Shown: positions 1 through 7,305 of the stretch, piece after piece
Layout of the letters: the number at the start of each line of letters is the position of its first letter
How positions within the stretch are numbered: position 1 is the stretch's first letter
From: a bacterium
GTDB lineage: Bacteria > Patescibacteriota > Saccharimonadia > Saccharimonadales > UBA4665
DNA: 29,106 nucleotides
Assembly: GCA_021846765.1 (NCBI GenBank)
Contig: JAJZWH010000003.1
Coordinates: 1 to 29,106 of the forward strand
Direction of reading: 5' to 3'
The notes under the pieces: model-generated
The model's database searches: none
The model's input: the letters and a program-made list of their open reading frames with translations, nothing else
Told to the model about the DNA's origin: nothing
Program-made: the position numbers and the translations under genes

Positions 1-493
1 CTATATCATAGCCAAAAGGTTTTTCGATTAATAATCGGACTTGGGCTTGATTGTGAGAACAACTTTTATTTAGTTGATGTTGACCCAGTTTGTCAATTAT
101 TGGACCATAAACTTGAGGTGGAATTGATAAGTAGAATAATCTATCTAAACACTGCTGGGTTTCTTCTTCTAGTTTTTCGATGTGTTCTGCTAAAGCGTCG
201 TAATCATTATCTTCTAATGGATCAAGCTTAAACATAGTTAACCAATTATTTAGTCGATGTATAACTTGTGGATCACAAACCTTATCTATTTCGTCGGCAC
301 ATATACTAACTGTATTTAATATCTCTTCTTTAGGCACTTCTCTTCTGCTAATACCAATAATTTTGGTACCTTCTTGTAATAAATTATCTTTACACAAGTG
401 GTAAATAGCTGGTAAAACTTTTCGTTTGGCTAAGTCTCCGGTAATACCAAAGATTACCAATATAGAGGGTTGAATAGTTGGTTTATGATTCAT
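1..493 (-). CDS. zwf: Glucose-6-phosphate 1-dehydrogenase, N-terminal part (runs off left edge)
   Basis: This enzyme oxidises glucose-6-phosphate to 6-phosphogluconolactone with reduction of NAD(P)+, the first step of the oxidative pentose phosphate pathway, in the cytoplasm. Only the first 164 codons are present; the rest lies beyond position 1. The nucleotide-binding loop FGITGDLAKRK is near residue 14, and the substrate-binding motif LLIEKPFGYD, with the family's conserved Lys, is at the truncated end. The ATG at 491-493 lies 11 bases after the gnd stop and follows an AAGGA inside the end of gnd. It is the last gene of a pgl-gnd-zwf operon, so all three steps from glucose-6-phosphate to ribulose-5-phosphate are transcribed together. 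Identification is firm because both signature motifs are intact and the neighbours are the next two enzymes of the pathway. Confidence 0.96.
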   Translation of the reverse strand, partial: MNHKPTIQPSILVIFGITGDLAKRKVLPAIYHLCKDNLLQEGTKIIGISRREVPKEEILNTVSICADEIDKVCDPQVIHRLNNWLTMFKLDPLEDNDYDALAEHIEKLEEETQQCLDRLFYLSIPPQVYGPIIDKLGQHQLNKSCSHNQAQVRLLIEKPFGYDI

Positions 494-504
494 AATAAGC
501 TTAA

Positions 505-1422
505 TTAATCATCCTTATTAAAAGCGTGACCACCGAAACGATTACGCATAGCAGCTAATAATTTGGTAGCAAAACTAACTTGACCTTGTTGAGATGCTAT
601 ACGAACATTTAATGCTGCTTGAATGGCGGGCATTGGTAGTTGGTATCTTTGGGCTGTTTCTAGGGTCCACTTGGCTTCGCCGTTCTGAGCTACATAACCA
701 TTATTATTTTCAAGTTGTGGATTATCTTTTAGTTCATCACGGCATAGTTCATTAAGCCATGAAGTAATGACGCTATGATGTTGCCAGATATCACCTGCGG
801 TTGCTAGATCAATCGATTTATACGGACCTTCTTTTAATATTTGATAACCTTCAGCTAAACTTTCCATCATTCCATACTCGATTGCGTTATGAACCATTTT
901 GACAAAATGGCCACTACCGCTAGGACCGAAGTAGGCGTAACCACCTTCTGGTTTGGCTAGACTTTTTAGGGCTGGTTCAATAATTTCAAAAGCTTCCCTA
1001 CTATCAGCACCAGCCATCATTGAAAATCCGTTCTGGTATCCCCATACTCCACCACTAACTCCTACGTCTACTAAGTGTAGCCCTTTTTCAGTAACTCGTT
1101 GGTTTAATTTTTTAGTTAATCTAAAATCTGAATTACCACCATCAATAATAATCGACCCTGTAGGCAATAATTTAAACCACTCATCTACTTGTTGATCGAC
1201 TACTTCAGCTGGAAGCATCAGCCAAATAACCACAATCTCATCTTCGTTAAAGGCTTGCATAACCTGTTCTTTAGTTTCGGTTTTAATAGCATTAAAATCA
1301 TTAACTGCTTCTTCTACTTTGTCCAGAGATCTATTGTGTGCTATGACTTGGTGTTGGTCGTCAGCTAATTTGTGAGCTATTTGCATGCCCATTCGTCCTA
1401 AACCGTGAATTGCTATTTTCAT
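505..1422 (-). CDS. gnd: 6-phosphogluconate dehydrogenase, short (about 300 aa) form
   Basis: It oxidatively decarboxylates 6-phosphogluconate to ribulose-5-phosphate. The N-terminus has the Rossmann dinucleotide loop HGLGRMGMQIA (residues 6-16). The substrate-binding signature is VDVGVSGGVWGYQNG near residue 118, and the catalytic Lys/Asn segment HFVKMVHNAIEYGMMES is near residue 172. At 305 residues it belongs to the short class, not the ~470-residue dimeric enterobacterial class; short forms are often NAD-preferring, but cofactor preference cannot be read safely here. The ATG shares one base with the pgl stop (TAATG), so translation is probably coupled, and a GAAGG lies just upstream. It is the middle gene of the pgl-gnd-zwf operon. 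Confidence 0.95.
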   Translation of the reverse strand: MKIAIHGLGRMGMQIAHKLADDQHQVIAHNRSLDKVEEAVNDFNAIKTETKEQVMQAFNEDEIVVIWLMLPAEVVDQQVDEWFKLLPTGSIIIDGGNSDFRLTKKLNQRVTEKGLHLVDVGVSGGVWGYQNGFSMMAGADSREAFEIIEPALKSLAKPEGGYAYFGPSGSGHFVKMVHNAIEYGMMESLAEGYQILKEGPYKSIDLATAGDIWQHHSVITSWLNELCRDELKDNPQLENNNGYVAQNGEAKWTLETAQRYQLPMPAIQAALNVRIASQQGQVSFATKLLAAMRNRFGGHAFNKDD

Positions 1423-2093
1423 TATTTCCCTTCTATTTGATCGTTATATACATATGATTCAGGTAACTGTTTTATTATTTGTGCCGGTTGGATATTTAAT
1501 GGTAAGTTCTGATTTATTAATTTATCTAGTTGGTTATGTTTTTCTTGACCAACAGCAACTAGAAAGGCTGAAGATATTTTCCTTATACCATTAAACGTAA
1601 AAGTTATTCTGGTATATGGTTGGCTTTGATAACTGGTAATAATATCTGGCAATTCTTGAGATGCTGGCGAATTAGGTAGTATGCCAGCAATATGTCCGTC
1701 GTTGCCCATTCCGAATTGGCCAATGACCGTAGAGGTATCTTCGATTATTGGCAATAGTCTATCCTGATAGCTTTTTACAGTATCGCTTAGGCTAGTGTAG
1801 TTTTGATTTAGAGTTTCAACTAATTGTCCATTTTTAGGATCAAAACCTGCTTTTAATAATTGAACCCAGTTAGAATCAGGATGATTATATGCTCCATATC
1901 TTTCATCTGCCAAAGCGATAGTTAAATTAGAAGATAGTTCACTATCGATCCGCTCCATGATAGCTACTTCTAGCTGGATATTGCTGCCACCAGAAATTAT
2001 CCATAAAGTAGGTCCAATATAAATTGAACTCTTTAGTTTACTGGCTATTGGACTGATGGCAATTTCTGGTATTCCTATTTTGTATACTTGCAT
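1422..2093 (-). CDS. pgl: 6-phosphogluconolactonase
   Basis: It hydrolyses 6-phosphogluconolactone to 6-phosphogluconate, linking the two dehydrogenases encoded downstream. The protein is a NagB/RpiA-fold (DevB/SOL-type) lactonase. Visible family blocks are WIISGGSN near residue 31, LADERYGAYNHPDSN near residue 60, and GMGNDGHIAG in the C-terminal half. I start it at the ATG at 2093, giving 223 aa; an open frame extends upstream to 2165 but crosses the promoter and a terminator hairpin and has no family similarity. There is no Shine-Dalgarno; a TATAAT box lies 19 bases upstream of the ATG. It is the first gene of the operon and overlaps gnd by one base. Confidence 0.93.
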   Translation of the reverse strand: MQVYKIGIPEIAISPIASKLKSSIYIGPTLWIISGGSNIQLEVAIMERIDSELSSNLTIALADERYGAYNHPDSNWVQLLKAGFDPKNGQLVETLNQNYTSLSDTVKSYQDRLLPIIEDTSTVIGQFGMGNDGHIAGILPNSPASQELPDIITSYQSQPYTRITFTFNGIRKISSAFLVAVGQEKHNQLDKLINQNLPLNIQPAQIIKQLPESYVYNDQIEGK

Positions 2094-2112
2094 AAAAAAT
2101 TGTATATTTAAT

Positions 2113-2118
2113 ATTATA
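2113..2118 (-). promoter_or_regulatory. -10 box of the pgl-gnd-zwf operon
   Basis: A perfect TATAAT on the minus strand ends 19 bases before the pgl ATG. No convincing -35 hexamer is seen 16-18 bases upstream. The predicted leader is only about 12 bases and lacks a Shine-Dalgarno. It sits just beyond the terminator of the upstream rbp gene, where the operon promoter is expected. Confidence 0.5.
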
Positions 2119-2153
2119 CCTTGATTTTTGAGAAATAGACTTAAGGAAAATAA

Positions 2154-2183
2154 AAAACCTATCAACTAATTGCGATAGGTTTT
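2154..2183 (-). terminator. Intrinsic terminator after the RRM gene
   Basis: A perfect 10-base stem (AAAACCTATC paired with GATAGGTTTT) with a 10-base loop is followed on the minus strand by a T-rich run. It lies 35 bases beyond the stop of the RNA-binding protein gene and before the pgl promoter, so it separates the two transcription units. Confidence 0.8.
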
Positions 2184-2217
2184 ATATGTTTAGTCCTTTT
2201 TGAACCAGGTTTTTAAT

Positions 2218-2478
2218 TTAGGATCTAGGGACTTGTGGTCTTGCTTCATTGACAGCAATTGCTCGGCCTTTAAGTTCTTTGCCGTTGAGCTTGTCAATAG
2301 CAGCTTTGGCTTCTTCGTCAGTACTCATTTCGACAAAGCCGAAACCTTTACTGCGGTTTGTATCTCGGTCAACTATGACCTTTGCGGATAGTACCGTACC
2401 TGCTTCGCTAAAAAAATTAGCTAAGTCATCATCGGTAGCTGTCCAAGCTAATGAGCCGACAAATAGTTTATTTGCCAT
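2218..2478 (-). CDS. Single-RRM RNA-binding protein
   Basis: An 86-residue cytoplasmic protein made almost entirely of one RNA recognition motif, like the cyanobacterial Rbp proteins and related bacterial glycine-poor RRM proteins. RNP2 is LFVGSL (residues 5-10) and RNP1 is KGFGFVEM (44-51), with the RNA-stacking aromatics present. The C-terminal tail ARPQVPRS is short and lacks the Gly-rich extension of plant homologues. A Shine-Dalgarno-like AGAGGA precedes the ATG. The 5' leader appears long (roughly 90 bases) and contains a GAGGT/ACCTC stem, and cold-induced bacterial rbp genes often have regulated leaders. The target RNAs cannot be inferred. The gene is monocistronic, ending in a clear terminator. 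Confidence 0.93.
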   Translation of the reverse strand: MANKLFVGSLAWTATDDDLANFFSEAGTVLSAKVIVDRDTNRSKGFGFVEMSTDEEAKAAIDKLNGKELKGRAIAVNEARPQVPRS

Positions 2479-2508
2479 AACTTACTTTTTCCTCTTTCTT
2501 CGCTTTGT

Positions 2509-2543
2509 GAGGTAAGTCGCACTCAGTCGCTTAGCTGCACCTC
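2509..2543 (-). promoter_or_regulatory. Possible hairpin in the leader of the RRM gene
   Basis: Between the likely promoter near 2570 and the ATG at 2478, the sequence GAGGT (2509-2513) can pair with ACCTC (2539-2543). The enclosed segment contains a repeated GCGACT. The stem is short and the structure is speculative, but long structured leaders are typical of cold- or autoregulated rbp genes. Confidence 0.25.
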
Positions 2544-2665
2544 GTCTATCGAAAACTTAATGTTAATACTATCCTAGAACTTCTCTAATAAGATTTACTA
2601 GCAGCTTCTTCTAGCGTGGTCATTATCTTTGCATAAACGCTCATATTTTGCAAGCACAACTTTTA

Positions 2666-3391
2666 TTAAAGTGGCATATCTAGGCGCATGAAACCTTCGG
2701 CATAACTGAAACCAGCGTTATGACCGGCTTGTTTGGCCATTATCGTGAATCTTTCTTTGACCGCATCTAAATCCTTAATTTGACTGGTATGTTCTTTAAG
2801 AGCCATAAATTTTTTATCCAATGTGTCGCTAACATCAATATAATAATTTTGTTGATCAAAATTATTAAGAAGTATGGTAGCTACTTTATGAGGCATTAAT
2901 CCGTCTTGTAACAAATCTGGGTATGTTAGGTGGTCTCTCGCTAAAGGAAAAACTGCATCCAGGGTTGCTTGACCAGCTGCTCTATGATCTGAATGATTAA
3001 CAAAGCCCCTTTTGCGTGAATAAACTACTGTTGGGTCGTTGGTAATTACTACGTCTGGTTTTAAGCGGCGGATTTCTCTAACTATCTCTTTTTTTAAATT
3101 CATAGTGACTTCTAAATAACTATCGGGATGGTTTAAAAATATTACTTCCTTCCCTCCTATAGCTTGGAGTGCTGCTTTTTGTTCTTTTTGCCTAATGGCT
3201 ATTAACTGTTCTGATGTTAAGTTTTTATCATCTGAACCTTTGCTACCATCAGTCAGTATCAGATAATAAACATGGGCGCCGTTAGTAGCAAATTTTGCCA
3301 TAGTCGCCGAAGCTCCAAAATCTAGATCGTCTGGATGAGCAGCAACTCCTAATACTACTTTTGGATTGAGTGGTTTGAATTCGTTGTTCAT
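2666..3391 (-). CDS. PIG-L/LmbE family zinc-dependent deacetylase
   Basis: A 241-residue member of the PIG-L superfamily, which removes acetyl groups from N-acetylglucosaminyl conjugates and related sugars. The zinc and catalytic motif AAHPDDLDFG begins at residue 17, with metal-binding His19 and the Asp pair. The second metal His is in the NHSDHRAAG segment near residue 130. The overall length is typical of bacterial LmbE proteins (BshB/MshB-like). No thiol-biosynthesis neighbours are present, so the substrate is unknown. It has no signal peptide or membrane segment. It is transcribed separately, divergent from the gene at 3464. Confidence 0.88.
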   Translation of the reverse strand: MNNEFKPLNPKVVLGVAAHPDDLDFGASATMAKFATNGAHVYYLILTDGSKGSDDKNLTSEQLIAIRQKEQKAALQAIGGKEVIFLNHPDSYLEVTMNLKKEIVREIRRLKPDVVITNDPTVVYSRKRGFVNHSDHRAAGQATLDAVFPLARDHLTYPDLLQDGLMPHKVATILLNNFDQQNYYIDVSDTLDKKFMALKEHTSQIKDLDAVKERFTIMAKQAGHNAGFSYAEGFMRLDMPL

Positions 3392-3448
3392 AAGAATTTA
3401 TTCTACCTTATTTTAGTTGGCTGTTGCCAATTATGCTATTGATAAGTT

Positions 3449-3454
3449 TATACT
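3449..3454 (+). promoter_or_regulatory. -10 box giving a near-leaderless mRNA for the GH25-like gene
   Basis: TATACT ends nine bases before the GTG start at 3464. With usual spacing, transcription would begin within about three bases of the start codon. A TTGCCA lies 19 bases upstream as a possible -35. No Shine-Dalgarno is present. Confidence 0.5.
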
Positions 3455-3463
3455 TTAAGAATA

Positions 3464-4240
3464 GTGAAAAATATATTTTCTTGGATAGATCAAAATTTAG
3501 CAGATTTGTTGCTTGTTATATTTGTAGTTGTTGTTTTGGTAATCGTCGGATTTTTCTCACGTCAATCTATTCAAAGTACTGTTGATTTATCTTGGCCCAA
3601 TTGCAATAGATTAAGTAATGCTTCCTACGCTTTAGCTATTGTAGGCAGTAATGGGGGTTTAGATTTTAAGCCGAATCCGTGTTTGGGCAATGAAATAAGA
3701 ATGAGTAATAAATTCGTTCTTTATGCCAATAGTGGTAATCCTGGATTCCCCTTGATTAGCAAATTCAAAAGGCGTGGTCCATTAATTTGTCCTAAATACA
3801 ATAATCTAATTTGCTATTCATTTAATTATGGCTATCAGGCAGCTGAATATTCAATCCGCCAAGCTAATTTAGCGGCAGCAGCAGGCAGTACTTTTTGGTG
3901 GATTGATGTCGAATCGATCAACAGTTGGACTAATTCAATTGATGCAAATCGAGCGGATATTGAGGGGATGGTTTTTGCCTTTCAGGCCAATCGTTTTTTA
4001 ACCCCTAAAGTTGGCATTTATACTGCTTATAATCAATGGTTATCGGTGGTTGGTCATTGGAATAATAGCTTAGAACTATGGTTGGGTACTGGCGACACTT
4101 CACTATCGCAGGCGAAACAGTCATGTCGGCAACCTTCGTTTATTGGAAAATCAATTGCCTTAAGCCAGTATACTGTGGGTAATTTAGATTTTAATTTTAG
4201 CTGTTCTCATTGGCAAGTTAAAAATTATTTTACCGATTAA
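3464..4240 (+). CDS. Membrane-anchored extracellular protein, GH25/DUF1906-like TIM barrel
   Basis: A 258-residue protein with one N-terminal membrane segment (about residues 13-30) and an exported remainder. The body has the layout of a family of secreted proteins, common in actinobacteria, that resemble GH25 lysozyme barrels: VDLSWPNC after the anchor, an AIVGSNGG block, YANSGNPG, a conserved Cys pair region with NYGYQAA, WWIDVES near residue 146, a KVGIYTAYNQW block, and a C-terminal QY strand. The acidic residues in WWIDVES occupy the place of the GH25 catalytic pair, but activity is unproven. The start is GTG, since no ATG occurs before the anchor. Its end overlaps the convergent aldo/keto reductase by 11 bases. 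A peptidoglycan-related role is inference. Confidence 0.7.
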   Translation: MKNIFSWIDQNLADLLLVIFVVVVLVIVGFFSRQSIQSTVDLSWPNCNRLSNASYALAIVGSNGGLDFKPNPCLGNEIRMSNKFVLYANSGNPGFPLISKFKRRGPLICPKYNNLICYSFNYGYQAAEYSIRQANLAAAAGSTFWWIDVESINSWTNSIDANRADIEGMVFAFQANRFLTPKVGIYTAYNQWLSVVGHWNNSLELWLGTGDTSLSQAKQSCRQPSFIGKSIALSQYTVGNLDFNFSCSHWQVKNYFTD

Positions 4241-5204
4241 CTGTTGACATGTCTGCATACCTTAGTCCAGCAGTTTTGCCCTTGGGAGCTGCTTCATCTA
4301 GTCTTTTTAAGTCTTCAGTAGTTAAATTGATATCTAACGCTTCAATATTTTCTTTTAAATATTCAATATGTTTGGTTCCGGGTATAGGGACGATATCTTG
4401 ACCTTGAGCTAATACCCAAGCTAGGGCTAACTGACCGCTAGTAATATTTTTTTCCTTAGCTATCTCTTTGACTTTATTAACCAGTTTGATGTTTTGATAA
4501 AAATTATCTCCTTGAAATCTTGGGTGGTGGCGGCGGAAATCATTTTCTGGTATGTCTTCAGGCTTTGTAAATTTACCAGTTAGAAAACCCCTTCCTAAAG
4601 GGCTGTAAGCGACAAAACCTATTCCTAGTTCTCGGACACAGCTAAGTATTTCTTCTTCTGGATCTCTAGTCCATAAACTATATTCACTTTGCAGAGCGGT
4701 AATCTTGTGAACTTTAGCTGCTCTTCTGATAGTATCGGCTGCGGCTTCACTCATGCCAATATATCTAACTTTGCCTTCTTTGACTAAATCAGCCATTGCT
4801 TGAATAGTTTCTTCTATAGGTGTATCTTTATCTACTCGATGCTGATAGTAAAGATCTATATAGTCAACATTGAGTCGAGCTAAGCTTGCTTCACAAGCTT
4901 GTTTGACATATTCTGGCTTGCCATTTACTCCCAAAAAATTACCTTGTTGGTCGCGCACGTTACCAAATTTAGTGGCTATTATAATTGAATCTCGACGACC
5001 TTTAATCGCTTTTGAGATTAATTTTTCATTAGTAAATGGACCATACATATCTGCTGTGTCTAAAAAATTAATACCATGATCTAAAGCATAGTGAATGGTT
5101 TCGATTGCTTGGTTTTCGCTTGCCTGACCGTAAAAATCGCTCATTCCCATGCATCCAAGTCCAATTGCAGACACTTCTAACTCTCCGATTTTCCGAGTTT
5201 GCAT
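4230..5204 (-). CDS. Aldo/keto reductase (NADPH-dependent)
   Basis: A 324-residue (beta/alpha)8 oxidoreductase that reduces aldehydes or ketones with NADPH. The catalytic tetrad is visible: Asp49 and Tyr54 in FLDTADMYG, Lys79 in IIATKFG, and the His in YYQHRVD near residue 121. The C-terminal nucleotide-binding block VPIPGTKHIEYLKEN is also present. Sequence style matches the AKR13/YakC-like subgroup. It has one of the clearest Shine-Dalgarno sequences in the window, AGGAGGG eight bases before the ATG. The physiological substrate cannot be assigned, and no metabolic neighbour suggests one. Its 3' end overlaps the gene on the opposite strand by 11 bases. Confidence 0.93.
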   Translation of the reverse strand: MQTRKIGELEVSAIGLGCMGMSDFYGQASENQAIETIHYALDHGINFLDTADMYGPFTNEKLISKAIKGRRDSIIIATKFGNVRDQQGNFLGVNGKPEYVKQACEASLARLNVDYIDLYYQHRVDKDTPIEETIQAMADLVKEGKVRYIGMSEAAADTIRRAAKVHKITALQSEYSLWTRDPEEEILSCVRELGIGFVAYSPLGRGFLTGKFTKPEDIPENDFRRHHPRFQGDNFYQNIKLVNKVKEIAKEKNITSGQLALAWVLAQGQDIVPIPGTKHIEYLKENIEALDINLTTEDLKRLDEAAPKGKTAGLRYADMSTVNR

Positions 5205-5307
5205 ATAACTAACCCTCCTAATTTAATGATTTATTGTATAAGGTAAAACCTAATTAATAGCTTAACAATATCTCTACAATATTAACTATAAGATTTATTG
5301 CTGCAAT

Positions 5308-5430
5308 TTATTTTAATTGATTTTTTTGATATAAAGTTTTCATAATTTTTGTCGCACTTTCTCTTGTTACTCCATTCATGTCAGCTATCAATTGATGAGT
5401 CATCGGGAAATTATTTGGTAGTACTAATAC
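5308..5430 (-). pseudogene. Remnant of a Crp/Fnr-type regulator (C-terminal HTH only)
   Basis: A 40-codon minus-strand segment ending in TAA reads as the winged-HTH end of a Crp/Fnr protein: FPMTHQLIADMNGVTRESAT followed by KIMKTLYQKN. This matches the family pattern LT-x-LA-x-x-x-G-x-TRE-x. An in-frame stop lies directly upstream of the segment, and there is no cAMP-binding-like domain or proper start, so only the tail of the gene survives. It sits in the otherwise empty 5205-5574 gap beside a second remnant on the other strand. Confidence 0.6.
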
Positions 5431-5536
5431 TAGTTATTTAACTTTTACTTGGATAGGCTTTGGTTGGTCTTTACTCGGAGCAATAATTCTATCTGCTATT
5501 TTGAAGATTTTTCGTAACAATAGAACTAATATTTAA
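5429..5536 (+). pseudogene. Truncated C-terminal membrane segment
   Basis: A 35-codon plus-strand frame ending in TAA encodes LTFTWIGFGWSLLGAIILSA followed by a basic tail (KIFRNNRTN), as at the end of a small integral membrane protein. It has no start codon and begins where the Crp/Fnr remnant on the other strand ends. The abutting suggests a deletion joined two gene tails. It could instead be chance hydrophobic coding in AT-rich DNA. Confidence 0.3.
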
Positions 5537-5574
5537 TTTAGCTACTCTATTAATAAAGACATTTAAGGAAATTT

Positions 5575-6813
5575 TTAATTAGTGTCAACGCTACCTAAAG
5601 CTACTCTTTTAATAATTACCTCTTGCATATTAGCCATTAAAGCCGGAATTAAAGTAAACTCTCCGTATTGATTATTTATTTTGTCGCTGGCTATAGCTAG
5701 AGAGTTACTATTCAGGAGAGGATTATCAAACAAGCTTAATTGCTGATGTTTAATTGACTGAAGACGGTAGACGCTAACACCTAAATTGGTAACTTTGGCG
5801 TTAATTGGGTAGGCCAATAGTAGTTTTTGAGCTTGACGGAAAATATCTTGGGTAGAATAGATTGGTTGGCGGAGTTGGTGGCGTTTAGCATAATAGGTGT
5901 GGTCATCGAAGCTCATCCAGAAATGGATTCCTAGAGCTTGGTAGCCTTCTTTCCTCAGTCTCCTACCGGCTTTTTCAGACAATTTCATTAAAAGTCTAGA
6001 CAATTCTGTGGTATTGGTTGTTTTCTGTCCTAGGGCATATTGTTGACCAAAACTTTTACGGCTAAAATTAATTGAATCAATTTCATGCCCTCTTAATCTT
6101 AAATACCAATAGAAGCCAAGGATACTCTTAAAGACTTCGTTTTTGAGTTTCCATAAGGGCGCGTCTAGGAATTCTATAGGAGTATAAATACCGGCTAGAT
6201 TGAGTCGAGACTTATAATGTATATTGATGCCGGGTAAGTCAATTAGCTCTAGTTTTGAGTATGTTTTTCTTAAATTTGCAGCTGTGATTTTATCCATACC
6301 GTCGGGTTTTTTTAGCCCAGCAGCTAATTTAGCTAGAAATCGATTAGCAGCAATACCGATATTAACTGTTACATATTCTCCTAGTTCTCGACGAATATCT
6401 TGCTTTATTTGTTTGCCAATAGTTTCTAGGCTGAGACCTTGTTGGATAGCGATTGATCCAGAAAAATCAATCACAAACTCATCTATACTTTTAGGGGTTA
6501 TTTCGTTAGTGTAGTTTAAGAGAATTTTTTTAAATCGATAGTGGGCATCGAAATATTTATCTGGGTCAGGAGTTAGGATAATAATTTCTGGACAAATTAT
6601 CTTAGCATCTCTGACATTAACTCCTACTTTAATTCCTAGAGCCTTAGCTTCGTAACTAGCTGCCAATATGATGCCACGGGGCGTATTGTAAGCGGCTACT
6701 GCTATCGGTTTATTACGCAATAGTGGATTAGCTTGTTGTTCGATCATGGCGAAGCATGAATTTAAGTCAACGTGCATTATTAAAGGTTGGTTATAGTTAA
6801 GGTCAATTTCCAT
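5575..6813 (-). CDS. dinB: Y-family DNA polymerase (DNA polymerase IV)
   Basis: A 412-residue translesion polymerase. The palm motif is HVDLNSCFAMIEQ at residues 14-26 with the first metal-binding Asp, and the second catalytic acidic motif is KSIDEFVIDFS near residue 109. The fingers segment (YEAKALGIKVG), the helix-hairpin-helix block KLELIDLPGI, and a little-finger domain follow. A C-terminal QQLSLFD resembles the clamp-binding motif (QL-S/D-LF). It lies 19 bases downstream of the DUF6504-like gene at 6833 and probably shares its transcript. The operon is preceded by a 31-base inverted repeat that may be a damage-response operator. Confidence 0.93.
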   Translation of the reverse strand: MEIDLNYNQPLIMHVDLNSCFAMIEQQANPLLRNKPIAVAAYNTPRGIILAASYEAKALGIKVGVNVRDAKIICPEIIILTPDPDKYFDAHYRFKKILLNYTNEITPKSIDEFVIDFSGSIAIQQGLSLETIGKQIKQDIRRELGEYVTVNIGIAANRFLAKLAAGLKKPDGMDKITAANLRKTYSKLELIDLPGINIHYKSRLNLAGIYTPIEFLDAPLWKLKNEVFKSILGFYWYLRLRGHEIDSINFSRKSFGQQYALGQKTTNTTELSRLLMKLSEKAGRRLRKEGYQALGIHFWMSFDDHTYYAKRHQLRQPIYSTQDIFRQAQKLLLAYPINAKVTNLGVSVYRLQSIKHQQLSLFDNPLLNSNSLAIASDKINNQYGEFTLIPALMANMQEVIIKRVALGSVDTN

Positions 6814-6832
6814 ATAATTGTAGATCTTTTTA

Positions 6833-7099
6833 TTAGTTAGCTAAGCCATCACTAATTGCTTCTAGTCTCCAGTGGAGATTAGCAGTATTTAAGTTAAGCC
6901 TAAACCAGAGGGTGTTGTTATCGTCAGTCAGTTCAAATATGTGATGTAGAGTCGCTCCGTCTTTAGTAGTGTGATGGTACCCGATTTTGCCGACACTATA
7001 GTCTTTATTGTGCCAACGAATAAGATGAGGTAGAGCTAATTTTTTATTAGCACTGTAATACATGACGACACTAACTTCTTCGTCGATTTTTTCACGCAT
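6833..7099 (-). CDS. Small DUF6504-like protein linked to dinB
   Basis: An 88-residue protein with the layout of DUF6504, a short domain encoded next to Y-family polymerases in other bacteria. After an acidic N-terminus (EEVSVVMYY) comes a proline and a WHNKDYSVGKIGYHH segment, which resembles the family's core W-x-x-x-x-Y-x-V. A charged strand region ends in HWRLEAISDG. It is cytoplasmic and has no membrane segment. AAGGAG lies six bases before the ATG. Immediate co-direction with dinB supports a shared role in translesion synthesis. The match is by motif and context only; an alternative is an unrelated small beta protein. Confidence 0.6.
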   Translation of the reverse strand: MREKIDEEVSVVMYYSANKKLALPHLIRWHNKDYSVGKIGYHHTTKDGATLHHIFELTDDNNTLWFRLNLNTANLHWRLEAISDGLAN

Positions 7100-7112
7100 A
7101 ATAACTCCTTAA

Positions 7113-7143
7113 TAATGTGCTATCTAGTTAAGGTAGTACATTA
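7113..7143 (-). promoter_or_regulatory. Inverted-repeat operator upstream of the dinB operon
   Basis: TAATGTGCTA (7113-7122) and TAGTACATTA (7134-7143) form a 10-base inverted repeat with one mismatch and an 11-base spacer. It lies 13-44 bases upstream of the first operon ATG, over the expected promoter. Position and symmetry suggest a repressor site. It does not match the E. coli (CTGT-N8-ACAG) or Bacillus (GAAC-N4-GTTC) LexA boxes, so an SOS role is only inferred from the downstream polymerase. Confidence 0.5.
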
Positions 7144-7172
7144 AATAAAAAAAATACTAAGTAATAGTTGTG

Positions 7173-7305
7173 AACTGACCAAAATGAATGTAGGTTTAAG
7201 TTGTTTTGCAATAGGAGCTTAAGCAAAAACTGGTCAGTTGTTTAGTTATTTACTTGCCTACTGTAAAATTTGTGAGGTGAGCCTTGATTGTCTTAAGGAT
7301 CACTT
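7173..7305. ncRNA. Structured noncoding segment, candidate small RNA or leader
   Basis: This part of the 419-base gap 7100-7518 has no gene but two good hairpins. In the first, AACTGACCA (7173-7181) pairs perfectly with TGGTCAGTT (7231-7239), and inside it TTTTGC (7204-7209) pairs with GCAAAA (7223-7228). In the second, AGGTGA-x-CCTT (7275-7285) pairs with AAGG-x-TCACTT (7295-7305) around a nine-base loop. I recognise no tmRNA, 6S, SRP or RNase P signature. No clear promoter or T-run terminator brackets it on either strand, so transcription is unproven. The rest of the gap to 7446 is AT-rich without visible features. Confidence 0.3.

Noticed and set aside
953..1195. Plus-strand open frame inside gnd
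   Set aside because: It is a shadow of a confidently identified enzyme gene on the other strand.
2585..2644. 19-codon minus-strand frame starting MSVYAKIMTTLEEAASKSY between the PIG-L and RRM genes
   Set aside because: It lacks a Shine-Dalgarno or promoter and is too short to judge; it may be a leader-region coincidence.
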